Positions 12,442-25,430 of a stretch of DNA of 64,000 bases are shown here, in pieces (within the stretch, counting starts at the first letter, position 1; every line of letters starts with the position of its first letter). Source of the stretch: Torreya grandis (taxonomy: Eukaryota > Streptophyta > Pinopsida > Cupressales > Taxaceae). Below the pieces are notes generated by a model. It worked only from the letters and a program-made list of their open reading frames with translations. It was not told the DNA's origin and did no database searches. The stretch covers positions 385,001 through 449,000 of the forward strand of contig JARHVA010002126.1 of NCBI GenBank assembly GCA_037957365.1. The letters are read 5' to 3'. A program made the translations under genes and the position numbers.

Positions 12442-13095
12442 TGTTGCATGTGTGGTTTATAAGTATTGGTGTTTTTACTGACATGGGGCAAAACTTAATA
12501 GAAGAAGATATTGTTTTTTTGAATCTAATTTATTTTTAGTTTGACCAAATTTAGATTTCATAGAATTATGGGCCAAAGTTATAATGCAAATAATAAATCA
12601 ATAGGCCATACATATCACATCAAAATTTGTTTACAACGAGTTCTTTGGATAAAATTTGATGACTTATTCCACTCAACCCATAAAAATATTAAGAGAATCA
12701 ATCATATTTCTGTATAAACAGAAGTTTTTTTATTGTATTTATACTTTAGTGTAAATTATCATTTTATGAATATTAATAAAATTGATGCTTTTACAAAATT
12801 AAGTCAAGTCTAGCTTGATAAGTAAACTCTTTTCTCAGTGGTAAACCATGATAAAAAATGAGAAAAAAAATACTTAAGATAGGTGTCAAATATCAGTGCA
12901 CCTTTTGGTAGGTGTAAATTGCAATAATTATTTTATACATTTTTTTTAGAATGATATATATTTATTAAAATAATATAAAATTAAAAAATTTAATGTTTTC
13001 ATCATAGAAATTTATATCAAAGTGAAAGGGCATTGCAAGTGGACGAATTAGAAGGAGCAATAGTCTTTCAAAAAAAAACATGTCATAGATGAATG
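12442..13095. other. AT-rich intergenic sequence
   Basis: No coding potential or recognisable element end was found. This is where the left LTR of the second Tat-like element would be expected, but I could not match it to 31351-32118. Confidence 0.4.
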
Positions 13096-14008
13096 TTAGT
13101 AAATGATGTTACTATATATAATGCCCCTTCGAGGGGACATGTGATGACGAATGAGACAAATGGCCACTTGAAAGAGAAAACAATAGGTGGGGTGTAATGA
13201 ATAGATAAGGGGATGGGATGCAAGATGTGAGATTGATGAGGAAGGAAATGAACTCAACCTGAGTAATGAGCTAAAAAGTGATGATGCCCCTAGCAAAAGA
13301 TATATGCATAGGGATTGATAATGATGATGTCATGGTTGTTGACACATCCCAAGGGGGAATCAATCATAACATGGGGATGATCAGATAAAATGCCGTAAGC
13401 TTTCAACGTATTCCCAACAAGAACACATGCAAGGGAGAGTTATAGTTCAAGATAAGACCGATTTGATACAATTAAGGAAGAGTGCAGCTCAAGGCTAAAG
13501 TCAAGCAAAAAGATGAGAAAGAATAGGTGGTATGATTGAGTGACCAAAGATAAAGGAGAAGAATTGGATTGCATTACATTTAACCAATGAGACATAATGT
13601 GACTAATACTAATGATAAAGTAATGGTTCTAGTCATTCCCCAGTCAAGGGAGGAAAATGTAAACTTTGAATGTATGATTGATGGAAGAAAATATGGATGT
13701 TGTGAGTTATTGGGCTCAATCGATAGGTACATGGGATTGACAAAAAGATTAGAGAGATGATTACCGATATGGTGATTGATCAATAGATGGATTGATTAAT
13801 GATTGATATTATAGATCAAGGATTTGAATGATGCAAGACTTGATGATGATTATGGACAAGATAGATGTGATGATGAATGATGAAGAAAGAGGTGAGAGTG
13901 GTCAAGCTATCCTTGGGCACTAAAAAGTGGCCAACTGATGCCTACATAGTCTAAAAAGACCCCAGGCCAATATAGTTCTAACTAATAAATAAATAATGAG
14001 AGAGATAA

Positions 14009-14042
<34 letters not shown>
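14009..14042. repeat. GAT trinucleotide microsatellite
   Basis: About eleven uninterrupted GAT units, within a region generally rich in GATG on the plus strand. Confidence 0.95.
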
Positions 14043-15906
14043 GGTGTTAGACATGTTAGTGGTTAGATAGAGGATGTGACTTGGATGAATATAAATGATT
14101 TTGGAGATGAGATGTTAGATGTTGATGACTAGAGAGGTGATTGAATAAATGCTTAGTTGGATATTAGGTGAATGGCTTAGGATGATGGAATTGATGATGG
14201 GATAAGGATGATGAGTATATGATCAATCCATCATTATTGGAATAGGGTTCATCATAGTCTAAATAATCCATTCAACATATCACTTAGAAATATGCCCCAT
14301 GATATAAGTATGACCAAGTAGACATTGTGTCAAAGTGTGTGGGCAAATAGAAAACTTTGCATCATCGAGGGCACTTATAAGCATTATTGTAGCTTTGGTG
14401 ACCTCATAATATCCTCGTTCATTGCCTAATAGATAAAAAGAGACATGATGCAACACAAACTCCAAAGACAAAGACAATCAAATATTTACATGATAAAAGA
14501 TATGTAAATAAGCCAAACAAAATAGATAAGTAACACACACACACACAAATATCTCATGTAATGTCATTGGGTCTTGCCTAATGGTTTAGATGAGATTTGA
14601 TAGGATGATTGATTAGGTGATGAGTTGGACTAGGATGATCATGATGTGAGTATGGACTTAAGATAGATTTATATTTGGAATAGACTAACGATGATGATTA
14701 GGATTAGGACTTAGGTAAGGATATGGATGTGGATATGTATTTTAAACTAGATGAGGGACTTGGATGAGGATTTGAATATGTCGACTTGGATTAGGATTAG
14801 ACTAAGGATTTGGAGAGTTTAGATGAGAGACATAATATTGATGATGTGATTTTCCCCTAGTTTAGAATAGGAGGATTGATGATGTGATTATGAAAGATGA
14901 AAGGCATGGAGATGGATTCGACTAGGGGATTAGGCATTAGACAAGACACCATGGAATATTTTTAAAATTTTAAAATTTTATGATTTTTATGTTTTTTGGA
15001 ATATTTCACTTTTTAGGGATATTTGGAATATATATATGTAATCTATATAAATGGGGTTACTAGAAAAAAGGATACCAAACCTAGAAAATAGGGTAAAGAT
15101 GGACGGAATGATGACAAAAGGGATGAGCATTATGATAAAAAAGGAAGGATGACATCATTGTGTAGGGACAAGATATCTATTGACTTGAGTCTTCATTAGA
15201 GGATATGTCAAGATGATTCTAGAACATTTTTCAAGACACCTTCCTATCTTGTACTGAGGTCAAGACATGAAGGAGTGATTCACATAATGAGATGCAAGAT
15301 AGGATGATGAACAATGGGTAGGAACAAGGGATAGAGAGATATGGATGGATGGGATTATGTGGATGAAATGGATTTTCCCCCAAGTGTTGATATACAATAT
15401 GGATAATAAATTATTCTACCATGATGCCAGAAATTGATTTTCATCATGGTGCTTGCGTAAGGATCCATAAGACTGGTTTTCACCATTAGATGAATGATTT
15501 TTTATTTTTTATTTTTTTTGGCATCTCAATTTATTATATAAGGGAGAGACGTAGGAATATTGATAATGTCTAGATCTTCAATCGACACCTATTCTAGAGA
15601 TATGTCATGCTAGGACCATGTAATGGATGCAAGATTCCTAGATGTCCTGGTGGCCTTTATTGACTCTTGATTTAACATCTACAGACATCTCAACCAGGTA
15701 TCTTTGTAACCCCTAAGAGTGAAAATGCTTCCTAGGGATTTGAGATATAATATTGATGGGAGTGTGTTATGATTATGATGATGGCATATAGGATGTGAAT
15801 GAGGGATATGATCATGATGGATGATATGATGGGATGGGGAGTGGAAATGGGGTTTGACAGTTACATATACTATTAGATATGGTGGAAGGGATTATTTAGA
15901 TTGGTG

Positions 15907-16824
15907 TCATAGGATTAAAGGATCCAAAACCTTTTGATTTTTTGATTCTTTGATCCAAACATTGAGAGGATGGTCCATTATATGATTATTGCTTTTGACA
16001 TTATTTTGATATGCTAATTTTTTATTTTGACTTTGGTTGACTCCTGGTGCCTGATTGTGGGGTTCACTAGAGGAAAGTGAATTTTGATTGGATAAGTGAT
16101 TTTGATTTAGATGGATCTCTATCACTTCAAGGATATCTGCACTAGGGTATGATTATTTATGACTTGTCTGACTATAAGACTCATATTGACTTTGATTAAT
16201 TAGATTTAGATCATAGTGGGCTTCATTACTTGATGGGAGTAACTGATTATGGGATTAGATCCTTGTATATTCAACACATGGTATTGTATGTGAAGGGGAA
16301 TCCAATCATGCATGTTCATGTTCATCCCATGCATGGAGTGGGATGTAGGGATTATGAAGAAGAGGTGGATGATTAAGGATGTGTGGTGGATTAAGAGGAT
16401 AATGGGAAGCATAGTCCTCATAAAGGTCACTAGGAGCCATAACCTCAATGTCAAAGAAAATGTTCTCAAGAATCTCAAAAAGAACACTAAGACTCTTAGG
16501 GTAATTAACATCTAAAGTTGATACATATCCAATTTGATGATATTTAATTGATAGAGAATCTAAGGATTGTGCCATAATTTCATCATCATGGGACTAATCA
16601 AGAGCCACACCTTCTAAGTGGTTGATAGCAGAGATGTCTTTGATGAGATAGGTATCATCATGACCTTTATAATCTATAAGGGAGGATGATTTTGATGTGA
16701 TTTCTAATTTAGATGTTTTTATTAAACTTAATCCTGACCATTCTAACTTAGACTCTAATGAGGATGTTGATGAGGTCATGTATCCCATAGATGATTTGCC
16801 AGTAGAAGCCATATGATTGTTCAC
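15907..16824 (-). pseudogene. Broken minus-strand frame of the second Tat-like element
   Basis: Three open minus-strand segments (16824-16594, 16575-16306, 16125-15907) are interrupted by stops. The first is Ser-rich (TSSTSSLESKLEWSGLSL); the second has a hydrophobic and acidic stretch followed by a His/Pro-rich tail. The character is like 4378-4941 in the first Tat-like element. Order on the minus strand puts it after the gag-like piece at 17018-17240, as expected for a region between gag and pol. Product unknown. Confidence 0.4.
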
Positions 16825-17017
16825 AAGTACCTCTTTTACCTTGGGTTTATGTAGGGATGATTAGGCTTAATTGATTTATGAAGATGGGGGATGTGATGTG
16901 AATGGGTCATAGGGATAGATTGATCAGGGATGTGTGTAAGATGAATGCGAATAAATTCATGACCTAGATTAGGGAGGGGAGAGGCTTGATTATATTTGAG
17001 AAATAATTATTAGAATG

Positions 17018-17240
17018 CCCCCTTTTTCACACTCCTAGGCGTGGATGCATTGGCTTTCCCTCAATTTTAATGTCACCATTATCAATTAGTTTTTGGATAT
17101 AATCTCTAAATGGGTGACATCTATTAATGAAATGCTAAGGGAATTTATGGTATAGATAAAATCATTTAGATTGATACCATGAGGGCACATGCTTGAATAA
17201 ATCTATAGGTTGCGTTTGAGGATGGAAAATCATTCCTATA
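17018..17240 (-). pseudogene. Gag C-terminal (CCHC-region-like) remnant, Tat-type
   Basis: Read on the minus strand, the frame contains DLFKHVPSWYQSK, a stop, then HFINRCHPFRDYIQKLID followed by NGDIKIEGKPMHP. Tat/Athila gag proteins have a similar segment in which a His/Cys-bearing motif is followed by an amphipathic 'IQ-LID-G-I' stretch. At least two stops interrupt it, so it is a relic. The family call is by motif memory only; a profile search would settle it. It anchors the minus orientation of the second Tat-like element. Confidence 0.45.
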
Positions 17241-18896
17241 AACCTTAATTTCCAAAATAGGGCTTCCATGGAAATGGGGAGAGGGGTATATGACTTGTCC
17301 ATGACTTTAGATGTGTAAATATTAGACCAAGCTGTGGAATAATGTGATGGTGGAGTGTGGGATTATTTAGGAGGTGAACAAGAATGACATGGGGTCTATA
17401 AGCTAAACTTCCCTTTGCTAGTAGGATGGGGGATTTGTGATGGGCTATGATTGGTAGATGGAATATTTGATTGTAAACAAGTACTGACTAGGGGTAATGT
17501 GAGTTGGATGGGTTTAAGACCTTTGGGAAGTTGGGAACCCATCTTAAATATTCATGAGAAGACTGCCCCCTTATTTTTAGCCATATACTTATAAACAAGG
17601 AAATTTTTGGACTGGGAAGGTCATGACTAGGACTAGGATTAGTGGATGGTGGAATGGAATAGAATGGGGATGAGGGTTGATGAGGGATTTTCTTGGGAGG
17701 TGGCCTTAGGCTTAGGGGATCAAAATCATTGGGAAGGTGGGCACCCACCTCTAATAGTCATAAGAGGACTTTTCTTTATTGGTCAAAATGTACTCATTAA
17801 ATAGGGCAACTTTATCACTTGTATAGTGAGGACTATGATTATGATGAATGGATAATGGTTTTGACCATGGTAAGCAATAAGGTTGTGTATGGGGAAGGAT
17901 ACAGAACATTGGTTTGGACTTGATGGGATTGAGGTTTTAAGGTAGGAGGGAACCCATTTCTAGGGCTCACAAAAGGATCTCATCCTTGTTGGTAAACATG
18001 TATTATTTTATGAGAATGAGGTCCAAATCCATGGGGATAGATGATAAAAGGGGAATGGATGATGTGAAGGTAGATTTAGGAATTGGATATGTGTTTAGTT
18101 AAATCAAGGATAAATGATTGAACTAACATGACAAGTGGTAGAATAGATGAAATGAGATTGAAATGATGTAATACTAGGATCAGATTTCAAATCGATAGTC
18201 CAATAAGTGCTAATGATCTATCGATAATGCCTAGTTTTTAGGATAACAAAAGGATTTGATTCAATAGTGCCTAAATTTAAGCTAGAAAGATGATGATTGG
18301 ATGGATTCTAGTTTTGAATAGGCAAGATGACTTGATTGATGATTTATTGGATGCTAGATTAAAACTGACAAAGTGACAACATGCTAACAGGACATTGACT
18401 AGGTATGAGATCTGACCAAGTGATAAGTAATATTGGACTAGAATGATATGTATGGATAACAATATGAATATCTCAAAACTTTATACCAAATTTCTCAAGG
18501 TGAGATGGAAATGTGATTAGGTGATGGGATAATGGTATTATGACAAGGACAAGTATATATGAATGATGATGAAATGATAAGGGGTAATATGAATGAAATG
18601 GGGATGGTTTGGATACGTGTGTGACCTAAAAGGCGAACAAAGTAAGATGGAATTGAGATGGAAAATGGTTTGATGGGATAAAGATGTCAAGACAAAATTA
18701 GATTAAGAAAGGGTTAAAATGAGATGATGGAATGTATAAGATAGACAAGATTATACAAGATGAAGGATGTAAAAGATATGATGAAGTATGAATGTACAAG
18801 ATGGCTAAGACTATAAAAAATAGGATTAAGGATATACAAGATGGTGATATAGAATGCCTAGATATCCATGTATGGGTTTGGGTGAAAGGCTGACTT
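17241..18896 (-). other. Decayed interior of the second Tat-like element
   Basis: Short open minus-strand frames only, for example a Pro-rich one at 17748-17488. Purine-rich on the plus strand. The last five bases, GACTT (18892-18896), are the left target-site duplication of the copia element. Confidence 0.4.
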
Positions 18897-19123
18897 TGTA
18901 ATATTAGCTAGATAATATTTCCTAATTCTTAGGAGTAGTTGTTCAATTATTTTTGTCTTCTTGTGTATACTCAAGAGTCTCATAGGAATATGAATCAACT
19001 ACTTGGTAGGTGAAGTGATAAGTCACATTTTTGGATTTATAATGTTTGTTTTGCTTCATTTTAAATTGAATCATAAAATCAATATTTCATTGTCATTCTA
19101 TAAATGTTATTTCTATCTCATCA
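18897..19123 (+). repeat. 5' LTR of the outer copia element
   Basis: Aligns with 28834-29061, sharing 'agtgataagtcacatttttg' (19014-19033). Differences are mostly transitions. Confidence 0.9.
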
Positions 19124-19124
19124 T

Positions 19125-19136
19125 TGGTATTAGATC
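19125..19136 (+). other. Mutated initiator-Met PBS of the outer copia
   Basis: TGGTATTAGATC, two differences from the standard plant copia PBS TGGTATCAGAGC, one base after the LTR. Confidence 0.7.
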
Positions 19137-20204
19137 ATGGATTTAATTTTTCATTATTTTCCTATCTCCTCTTTTCTAGCTGTACGGATCTGCATATAAT
19201 TTTTCTTTAAAAAATATTTGCATAACTATAATATTTGTAGTGTAGCACTGTGGAGACAAGACCCAAGCTCCAGGTGATTATTGGCAGTGTATCACTACTG
19301 AGAAGGTGTTTACATTTATTCTGAGGTGTTTCAACCTATTTTGAGGCATTTTTTTCCTTTTTTCTACCTGTTGCATTGAAATTTGTCAGTTTGGGTAGTG
19401 TTTGGTAAAATTCTTAATTGCATTTTTTCCTTGTTTGACTGCTATGCTTTAAACCTATAAGTAAAATTATTTGGTTGTGCTTTAGACTTATCATGGATCT
19501 ACATGTGTCTTGGTTTAACTATTGCATCCAAGTCTTCTATGTGTGTCTTAACTGTTACATCTAAGTCTTCTATGTGTCTCTCAACTGTTGCATCTAAGTC
19601 AATTAATAATACTCTTTGCTACATATGAAGGCATTTTGATAGTCTAATCTGCAATAGGTATTAATTCCTCTTAAACGGTGTAATATTTCAAAAGTTATGA
19701 TGATTCCCATGTATTTCAAGTGGTGCTACTAAGTGGAGGAGGCCATACATATCTCTTTCATTCCAATATTGGAATATTCTCAAACAAAAGGAAAGAGGTA
19801 TAAAATTTTAAGCTTTTTATTTAAAAAGCAAATTTCATTTTTGTAAATGTCATTTTTCAAAATTTGAAAATATTTAAATTTGAAGGCATTTAAAATTTGA
19901 GAAAATTTTTAATTGCTTTGAGGCATGCTACTCTAAGTAAAATTGGAAAACAACAACCAATTTTTGCAAATTTAAGGAGTAATGAGGGGAGATAATCATT
20001 TTACCCATTCATGTATGTCAAAAAATGTAAATCTAGAAATCATGAAAAACTGAGTATATTGATTTATGAGGTTTTATTTTTAAGTTGGTGTTAATGATAA
20101 AAGAAGTCTTTTTTAGTATCTTTACGTATATAGAAAAGTGGACCATTTTGGAGTGATAAAGAACTAACTAGAACTAAACAAAAACTCAAAACTTTTAAAA
20201 CTCA
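19137..20204 (+). other. Untranslated leader of the outer copia
   Basis: About 1.07 kb between PBS and gag with no open frame; T-rich. Confidence 0.6.
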
Positions 20205-20850
20205 AAACCATGAATTCCATCAAATCCATTGTTGACACTACCTTGATCGGCAAAGATAGTTGGCTAGAATGGTCTTGACAAGAGGAGAACACACTCATCT
20301 TCAATGATCTATGGTTTGATATTTATGATGGGACAACATGACCAGCTGAACCAACAGGGAATGCAAAGGATATACATGGATGGAAGTAGAAAACTAGAAG
20401 GCTTTGGCCTTTATGAGGGCATTAGTGGATGGATATGTGTTTCATCATAGATAAGGGTGAAATACACCATGGGAAATATATAAAAAACTGAAGGACTTAT
20501 ATGACACCCATTCAAAGTTGGAAATCATTTAGTTGTAGTTAAAACTATTCAACCTAGAGTTGAAAGATGGTGATGTGATGAGATTGGCTTCAAAGATACG
20601 TGCTATCAAACATGATTTTGAAGTAACAGATGTTAAAATTGGCATATACATGACCGCATTCATAAAATCCCTTCTTCCTAACTATTCAACCTATCTGAAG
20701 TCTTTACAAGCAAACAATCATTTGGAGACTCTCACATTTGACCAGTTGGTTAAAAATATGGTAGAAAGAGAAAAAGCATTTAGAGGGAAAAAAAACCACA
20801 ATAGGTGAAAGTGTGTGCTATGTCAAAATAAATTCCTCCAAACCATCAAA
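20205..20850 (+). pseudogene. copia gag remnant
   Basis: The frame begins near 20209 (MNSIKSIVDTTLIG, then a W-L-E-W motif) and is broken by several TGA and TAG codons in its first part. A clean segment at 20560-20808 contains a UBN2-type gag stretch ending FDQLVKNMVEREKAFRGKK. Family members form the virus-like particle. The CCHC zinc knuckle expected around 20940-21010 is no longer recognisable. The stops fall where Arg or Trp codons would be expected, which fits C-to-T decay. Confidence 0.75.
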
Positions 20851-21059
20851 TAAGGCCACATCCTCCAAAAATGAAGTCAATAACAAGTACAAGGGAAAAG
20901 GTAGCAAAAATGAAAATCATGGTGGTCAAAATCAAAAATAGAATGATAAATAGAACCTCTATTATGAAATTGAAGCATACCATAAAAAGAAAGAGGGAAA
21001 TTCAAAGAAATAGTCAAAAGAGTTGATCAAACTCAGCTCAATTCACTAGTGAATGTGTG

Positions 21060-22183
21060 TTTTTTAGTATAAATGATGAAGCAAATAGTGTCTCAATTAG
21101 TTCCTCATGGTTTGATGCTTGGGTTCTTGATACTAGTGCCACTCAACATATGACTTTTTGAAAGGACTTCTTTGAGGACTACATTAAAGAAAGTTGCAGC
21201 TCAATATACCTCATAGATAGATCAAGTATGAAACCATAGGGAAGAGGTACAATTTGAATCAAGTGTCCAAGACTTCTAGCCTACAAACTTGAGAATGTTC
21301 TCTACCTTCCTCAATTGAAAAGAAACTTGTTGTCCATAGTGCTCATAAGGCAACAAGGCCATTCCATTTTGTTGGATAATGGTGATGTCACAATTAGGAG
21401 AAAATTGACAATGAAGTCATCTTGATTGAATATGAGGAAGGGAAACTACTCAAACTAAAGGTTGACCCATCAAATTGAAGGAATTATGCTCATCTTGTGG
21501 AAGATAGAATGTCTCCAAACATGTTGTGGCATGCTCAATTTGGGCACACTCACTATAACAATAGTTGTGTATTTCAAAAGAATGATGTTGTTGGCATGCT
21601 TATTTTGCCCACAAAATTATATGGGAAGTGTGAAGCCTACATCTTTGAAAAAAATGCAAGAGAACCATTTCCAAAGTCATAATGGAATGCAAATAGAAAA
21701 TTGTATATTATTATTGTAGACTTAGGTTCTCTACTAGTCTTCTCCACTAGTGGTCATAAGTATTTCATGCTAGTCATTGATCACTATAGTAGAATGACAT
21801 GGATATACTTTATAAAAAAAAGCAAGATCATTCGATACTTTTAAGAAGTTTCAAACAATGATTCAAAATGAAGCACAAACCCACATTGAGATACTCATGA
21901 TAGATAATGGTGGTAAATTCACATCAAAAAATTTTGAATCCTATCTTGAGCAAAATGGGATCAAACACCATCTCACAATTCCTCACACTCCATAACAAAA
22001 TGGAGTAGTTGAAAGAATGAACATAAATGTGATGAATATGGTTCATGTAATGTTGTATTTCAAATGGGTAAATCTAAACTTTTGGGTCAAAGTAGCTAAA
22101 ATAGTAGTATACCTTCATAATAGATCACCATCAATAAATATTGAATCAAAGACTCCATATGAGATGTGGTGTGGTCACCTCCC
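21060..22183 (+). pseudogene. copia protease and integrase, N-terminal part
   Basis: A protease-like VLDTSATQHM lies near 21125-21155; Gly of the usual D-T/S-G triad is replaced by Ser. The later segment ENVLYLPQLKRNLLS is typical of the region before the integrase. The GAG-pre-integrase motif is visible as MLWHAQFGHTHYNNS near 21520-21560, and the integrase core as YFMLVIDHYSRMTWIYF near 21760-21810. An 'IDNGGKF'-type block lies near 21900. The frame stops at KTPYEMWCGHLP, where the inner element enters at 22184, and resumes at 26632. Confidence 0.8.
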
Positions 22184-23352
22184 TATTAGGTTGTGGAGCT
22201 AAAAGCTTCACTGATGCAAATAGGGGAGGAGGTTGTTGAGTTGTAGAGCAACCGACGTTAGTCTGATCAGCTGACATCAGTCAGATTAGTGAAGAGAAGC
22301 AACCAATGTCGGTTAGGGATCAGCCAACGTTGGTCACCTCTAGGTAGACAGGGACCGATGTCAATCACCTGTGTGGTTCAGAACTACAAGTTTTATGGGC
22401 AGTTAGTTAACGAACCAAGTGTTTGCATGTCAAGAGCCAAATTTAGACTAGAAGCTGCGGATCTAATTATTGTAATTAGATGTCTAATTATTATTTGCAT
22501 GAGATCTATTTAAGAGACTCATAGGTTGTATTGTAAGGTGTTCTAGTTTGAGTTGAGCAAAGTTAGCTCCTTCTGTGTGTGAAGTGAGCAAGGGTGTTCC
22601 TCCTAGTTCCATAGTAGTGCCAAGTGTGGGTGCTAGTTTTGGAGAATCAGAAGGGTTCTTTAGGTGTGTAGGATCTTGGTCAGCAGGTGTGCATGGCTAC
22701 ATTAGGAGATCTGCATGGTAAGTAAGATCATTAATCTACAGGTGTATGTGGGTGCAGGATCCAGGTTTGCTCGTGTACAGAACCATATTGATTTGTAGGT
22801 GTGCAAGATCAGGGAGGATAGCAACACAATAGGGAGCAGGATCAGGCAGGATCTACTTGGAGTATAGTGTGTACTCGATTATAGAGCAAGAGAGGAAGAC
22901 AAGGTAGTTCCTTCCATAAGTGAGATCATTTGGGTTACAAGTTGTTGCAGTTCAGGGGAGATCTACTTGAAGTATGATTGTGTACTTGTGGAGTGCATGG
23001 AGCACTTGTGGAGTGCGTGGAGCACTTGGGTACTGGTAGTAGTGAATACTGACTGGTTGGAGGTGAACACCAACTCTGTGTTTGAGTTGTGTGTTGGGAC
23101 CGTAAGAAAGAGAGCTTTGAGGGAAGATTTACTGTTTATGCCCTAGAGGTGTGGGAGCCCTAGAGGTGTGTAAGGAAGAAGAAATGTGGCAATCTTCTTT
23201 ATTGTATTTTCTTCTGGAAGAGTTTTAATACAATTGCGTATTGTCTCTCATATTCTGTGTTATTTCTGAATTCTAGTTACTTGTGTATTCTGGTTAATTT
23301 TTGCATGTTAAGTTGCTTGGTAATCAATTGTGTGCTTCTGTATTTCCCAACA
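22184..23352 (+). repeat. 5' LTR of the nested copia
   Basis: Begins TATTAGG where the 3' LTR begins TGTTAGG, so the first dinucleotide has a G-to-A change. Ends CCCAACA. Contains a group of ACGT-core palindromic motifs near 22250-22360 and a duplicated 'gtggagtgc(a/g)tggagcact' segment near 22995-23027. Confidence 0.9.
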
Positions 23353-23354
23353 AG

Positions 23355-23366
23355 TGGTATCAGAGC
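23355..23366 (+). other. PBS of the nested copia
   Basis: TGGTATCAGAGC, complementary to the 3' end of plant initiator Met-tRNA, two bases after the LTR. Confidence 0.9.
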
Positions 23367-23441
23367 TAAGGTTGCAGGGAGCAGGATTGTGTTTGGTTAC
23401 AGGTCACTCTTAAGGGTTTTTGATTGAGTGGGAGTAGAGCA

Positions 23442-23738
23442 ATGGCAGAAGAAAGTAAGCTAAGAATGGAGGAATTGAAAAGCACGAATGGTCAATTACG
23501 GTCATATGGAAAGAAAGAGCAGGGAAAAGAAAATTGTTGGTTTGTGGAAGATCAGCATGAAGCAACTGAAGAAGCAGATGTTGCAGGTGTTGTTGCACAA
23601 GATACTCTGGGATGTTTCTTGGATAAAGTTGAATCTTGGTTAATAGATTATGTTGACTCTTTCCATGCAGCCCTAAGGAGAGGAGCTGGTGAGCCTTGTC
23701 AAAGAATTGGCAAAGGGGAAGTGAAGTTGAAATTATAG
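23442..23738 (+). pseudogene. Short gag-like frame of the nested copia
   Basis: An ATG at 23442 opens a 98-codon frame beginning MAEESKLRMEELKS and ending KLKL before a TAG. It is where gag should start, and its charged composition fits, but no gag domain is recognisable and it is far shorter than a copia gag. It may be a deletion product of gag and pol ends. Confidence 0.5.
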
Positions 23739-23753
23739 GCGGCCAACACATGG

Positions 23754-24020
23754 GTGTTGAAGGAGGTCATGCAGGTCCCAGGCTTGGAGATGTGGCTAAT
23801 TTCTTCAGGAAAGTTGGGTGATGAGAGATGCACAAGAACTCTCATAGCAGATACACTTGAATTAGCTGGTGGTAAGAAAGCAGGTACTCTTTATCTACTT
23901 GCTTATATTACTAATTTTTCTTCTGTTGCAAAGACATGGCTTTGTAGGCTTGGTCACATGAGCAAGAAGGAGATGCATGTTCTTAAGCAGAAGATAGATG
24001 TGTTTGATAGACTTAAGAAC
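23754..24020 (+). pseudogene. Protease-end and GAG-pre-integrase scrap
   Basis: The frame reads LKEVMQVPGLEMWLISSGKL, matching the family pattern 'LxxVxxVPxLxxNLISxGKL', and then KTWLCRLGHMSKKEMHVLKQ, matching the 'WHRRLGHMSxxxMxxL' motif of GAG-pre-integrase. The integrase core that should follow is absent; instead a repeat array starts near 24160. Confidence 0.75.
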
Positions 24021-24159
24021 TGGAAAGCCTTGGTGTTCTTGGAGGAGATGACGGATAGAGACCAGTGGATGGGCTGGATACTTCTAAGCAGGGCAGTTTG
24101 GACATGGGTTTTGATTCAAAGGAGCTCACAGGTAAAAAGTCATCACTCACAGGTGAACA

Positions 24160-24430
24160 CAAGTACCGGCATCGGTCAGGAGGAACTGGCATCGAATAGA
24201 CAAGTGTCGATGTCAATCATGTGCAGATAGAAGCCGGTGATGTCGGGCAGGGTAAGATCGATGTCAGTCAAGAGGATCGACGTCGGCAATAGGTAAGACC
24301 AACGTCAGTCAGGAGGACTGATGTCAATAATAGGGACACCGACATCGATAGAGTTGGTAGTCGAGACAGGTGCATGGAAATCGACGTCGATCAGATGCAA
24401 ACTATGTAATGACTGAGGTCGGTCACTGTA
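24160..24430. repeat. Array of degenerate ACGT-core palindromes
   Basis: About ten to twelve irregularly spaced (18-30 bp) copies of a motif close to ATCGACGTCGGTCAG, for example 24165-24180, 24256-24272, 24275-24290, 24301-24312 and 24380-24394. Most variation is CG to TG or CA. Related copies lie in both LTRs (about 22250-22360 and 25505-25625). It occupies the place of the missing integrase. Confidence 0.75.
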
Positions 24431-24779
24431 ACAGATTTTGGGCAGACAACAAGTTGTCAAAGAGTCTCAAATGCCCATATGGAGGATTGAAGGTGGTAAG
24501 TAAGCCTCAAATTTGTTGTTCCTCTTCTTTATACTAGTTGCTGACTGCAGAGCAGGAAGGATCCAGGAAACAGTGGGAGCATGGCAGGAATATGATGCAG
24601 AACCAAGTGGGAGATTTGGTAGGGTTGCCAGCTAGTATGAAAGCACAGAGATGAATGGATACCTTAGTTAAATAATAGAGAGAACGGACACGTGATACGG
24701 AAGACTAGGTCATATGGTCTTGAGGAAGCTGCAGGATAGTGGTACAGGTTTGACAGGTGGATGACAAAACATGGCTTTA

Positions 24780-25340
24780 GTCAATGTCAGGGTAACTACT
24801 ATGGTTTGTCTTACCAGGTGGATGATGGTCATGACATTATCCTGTTACTATATGTGGATAGTATGCTAGCTAGCAGGTTTGTACATATAGGGTTTTGTTG
24901 AGCTAAGGGTAAGGTTAGTTTAATGGCATGTCATGAGGAATTTGGAGCAGCAAAATTCTTTGGCATGGGAGACATGGAAGATCACAGGTTGATTTTGTCT
25001 CTAGTGGGAGCTGATGTGAATCAAGTGTTGGCAAGGTTCAGGATGTAGAACCAGAGCACACTAAGGGTTGGACAGTTCAGTGTTCGAAATCACATGAGGT
25101 CTGGTATAGACCTGAGTTTGCCCAAGCAGTGGGTGTTGTCAAAAATTTTGGAGCTGATCTGGGAAAGAAGCATTGGAGGGCAGTTCAGTGGATTCTCAGG
25201 TATTTGAGAGGGACCAGAAGCAAGTCGACATGCTATGCAGGGTCAAGTTCTTTTCTACATGTGTTTGTAGATGCAGATGCAGCAGGTTACTTGGATGACA
25301 GGAGGTGCACCACAGGTTGTGTGGTGGGTGGTCTTTAGGA
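24780..25340 (+). pseudogene. copia RT end and RNase H scrap
   Basis: A segment reading DIILLLYVDSMLASRF (near 24830-24880) is the catalytic strand of copia RT, with YVDD changed to YVDS. FGAAKFFGMGDM follows, matching the 'LGxAxxxLGM' motif. From 25129 the RNase H part reads KKHWRAVQWILRYLRGTRS and then FVDADAAGYLDDRRCTTG, which keeps the DAD and D-R-x-T-T-G motifs. It ends before the rest of RNase H. Loss of the second catalytic Asp and upstream RT means no activity. Confidence 0.8.
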
Positions 25341-25430
25341 TTGAGCTTGAAGAGGGATACAAGCCAAGAAATAGATTAGACGGGGTACAGGTACATGTAT
25401 AGTGCATCTATTTATCTCTAAGTGGGAGAT

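Noticed and set aside
12442..13095. Left LTR of the second Tat-like element
   Set aside because: The position is right, but no alignment with the putative right LTR at 31351-32118 could be made by eye.
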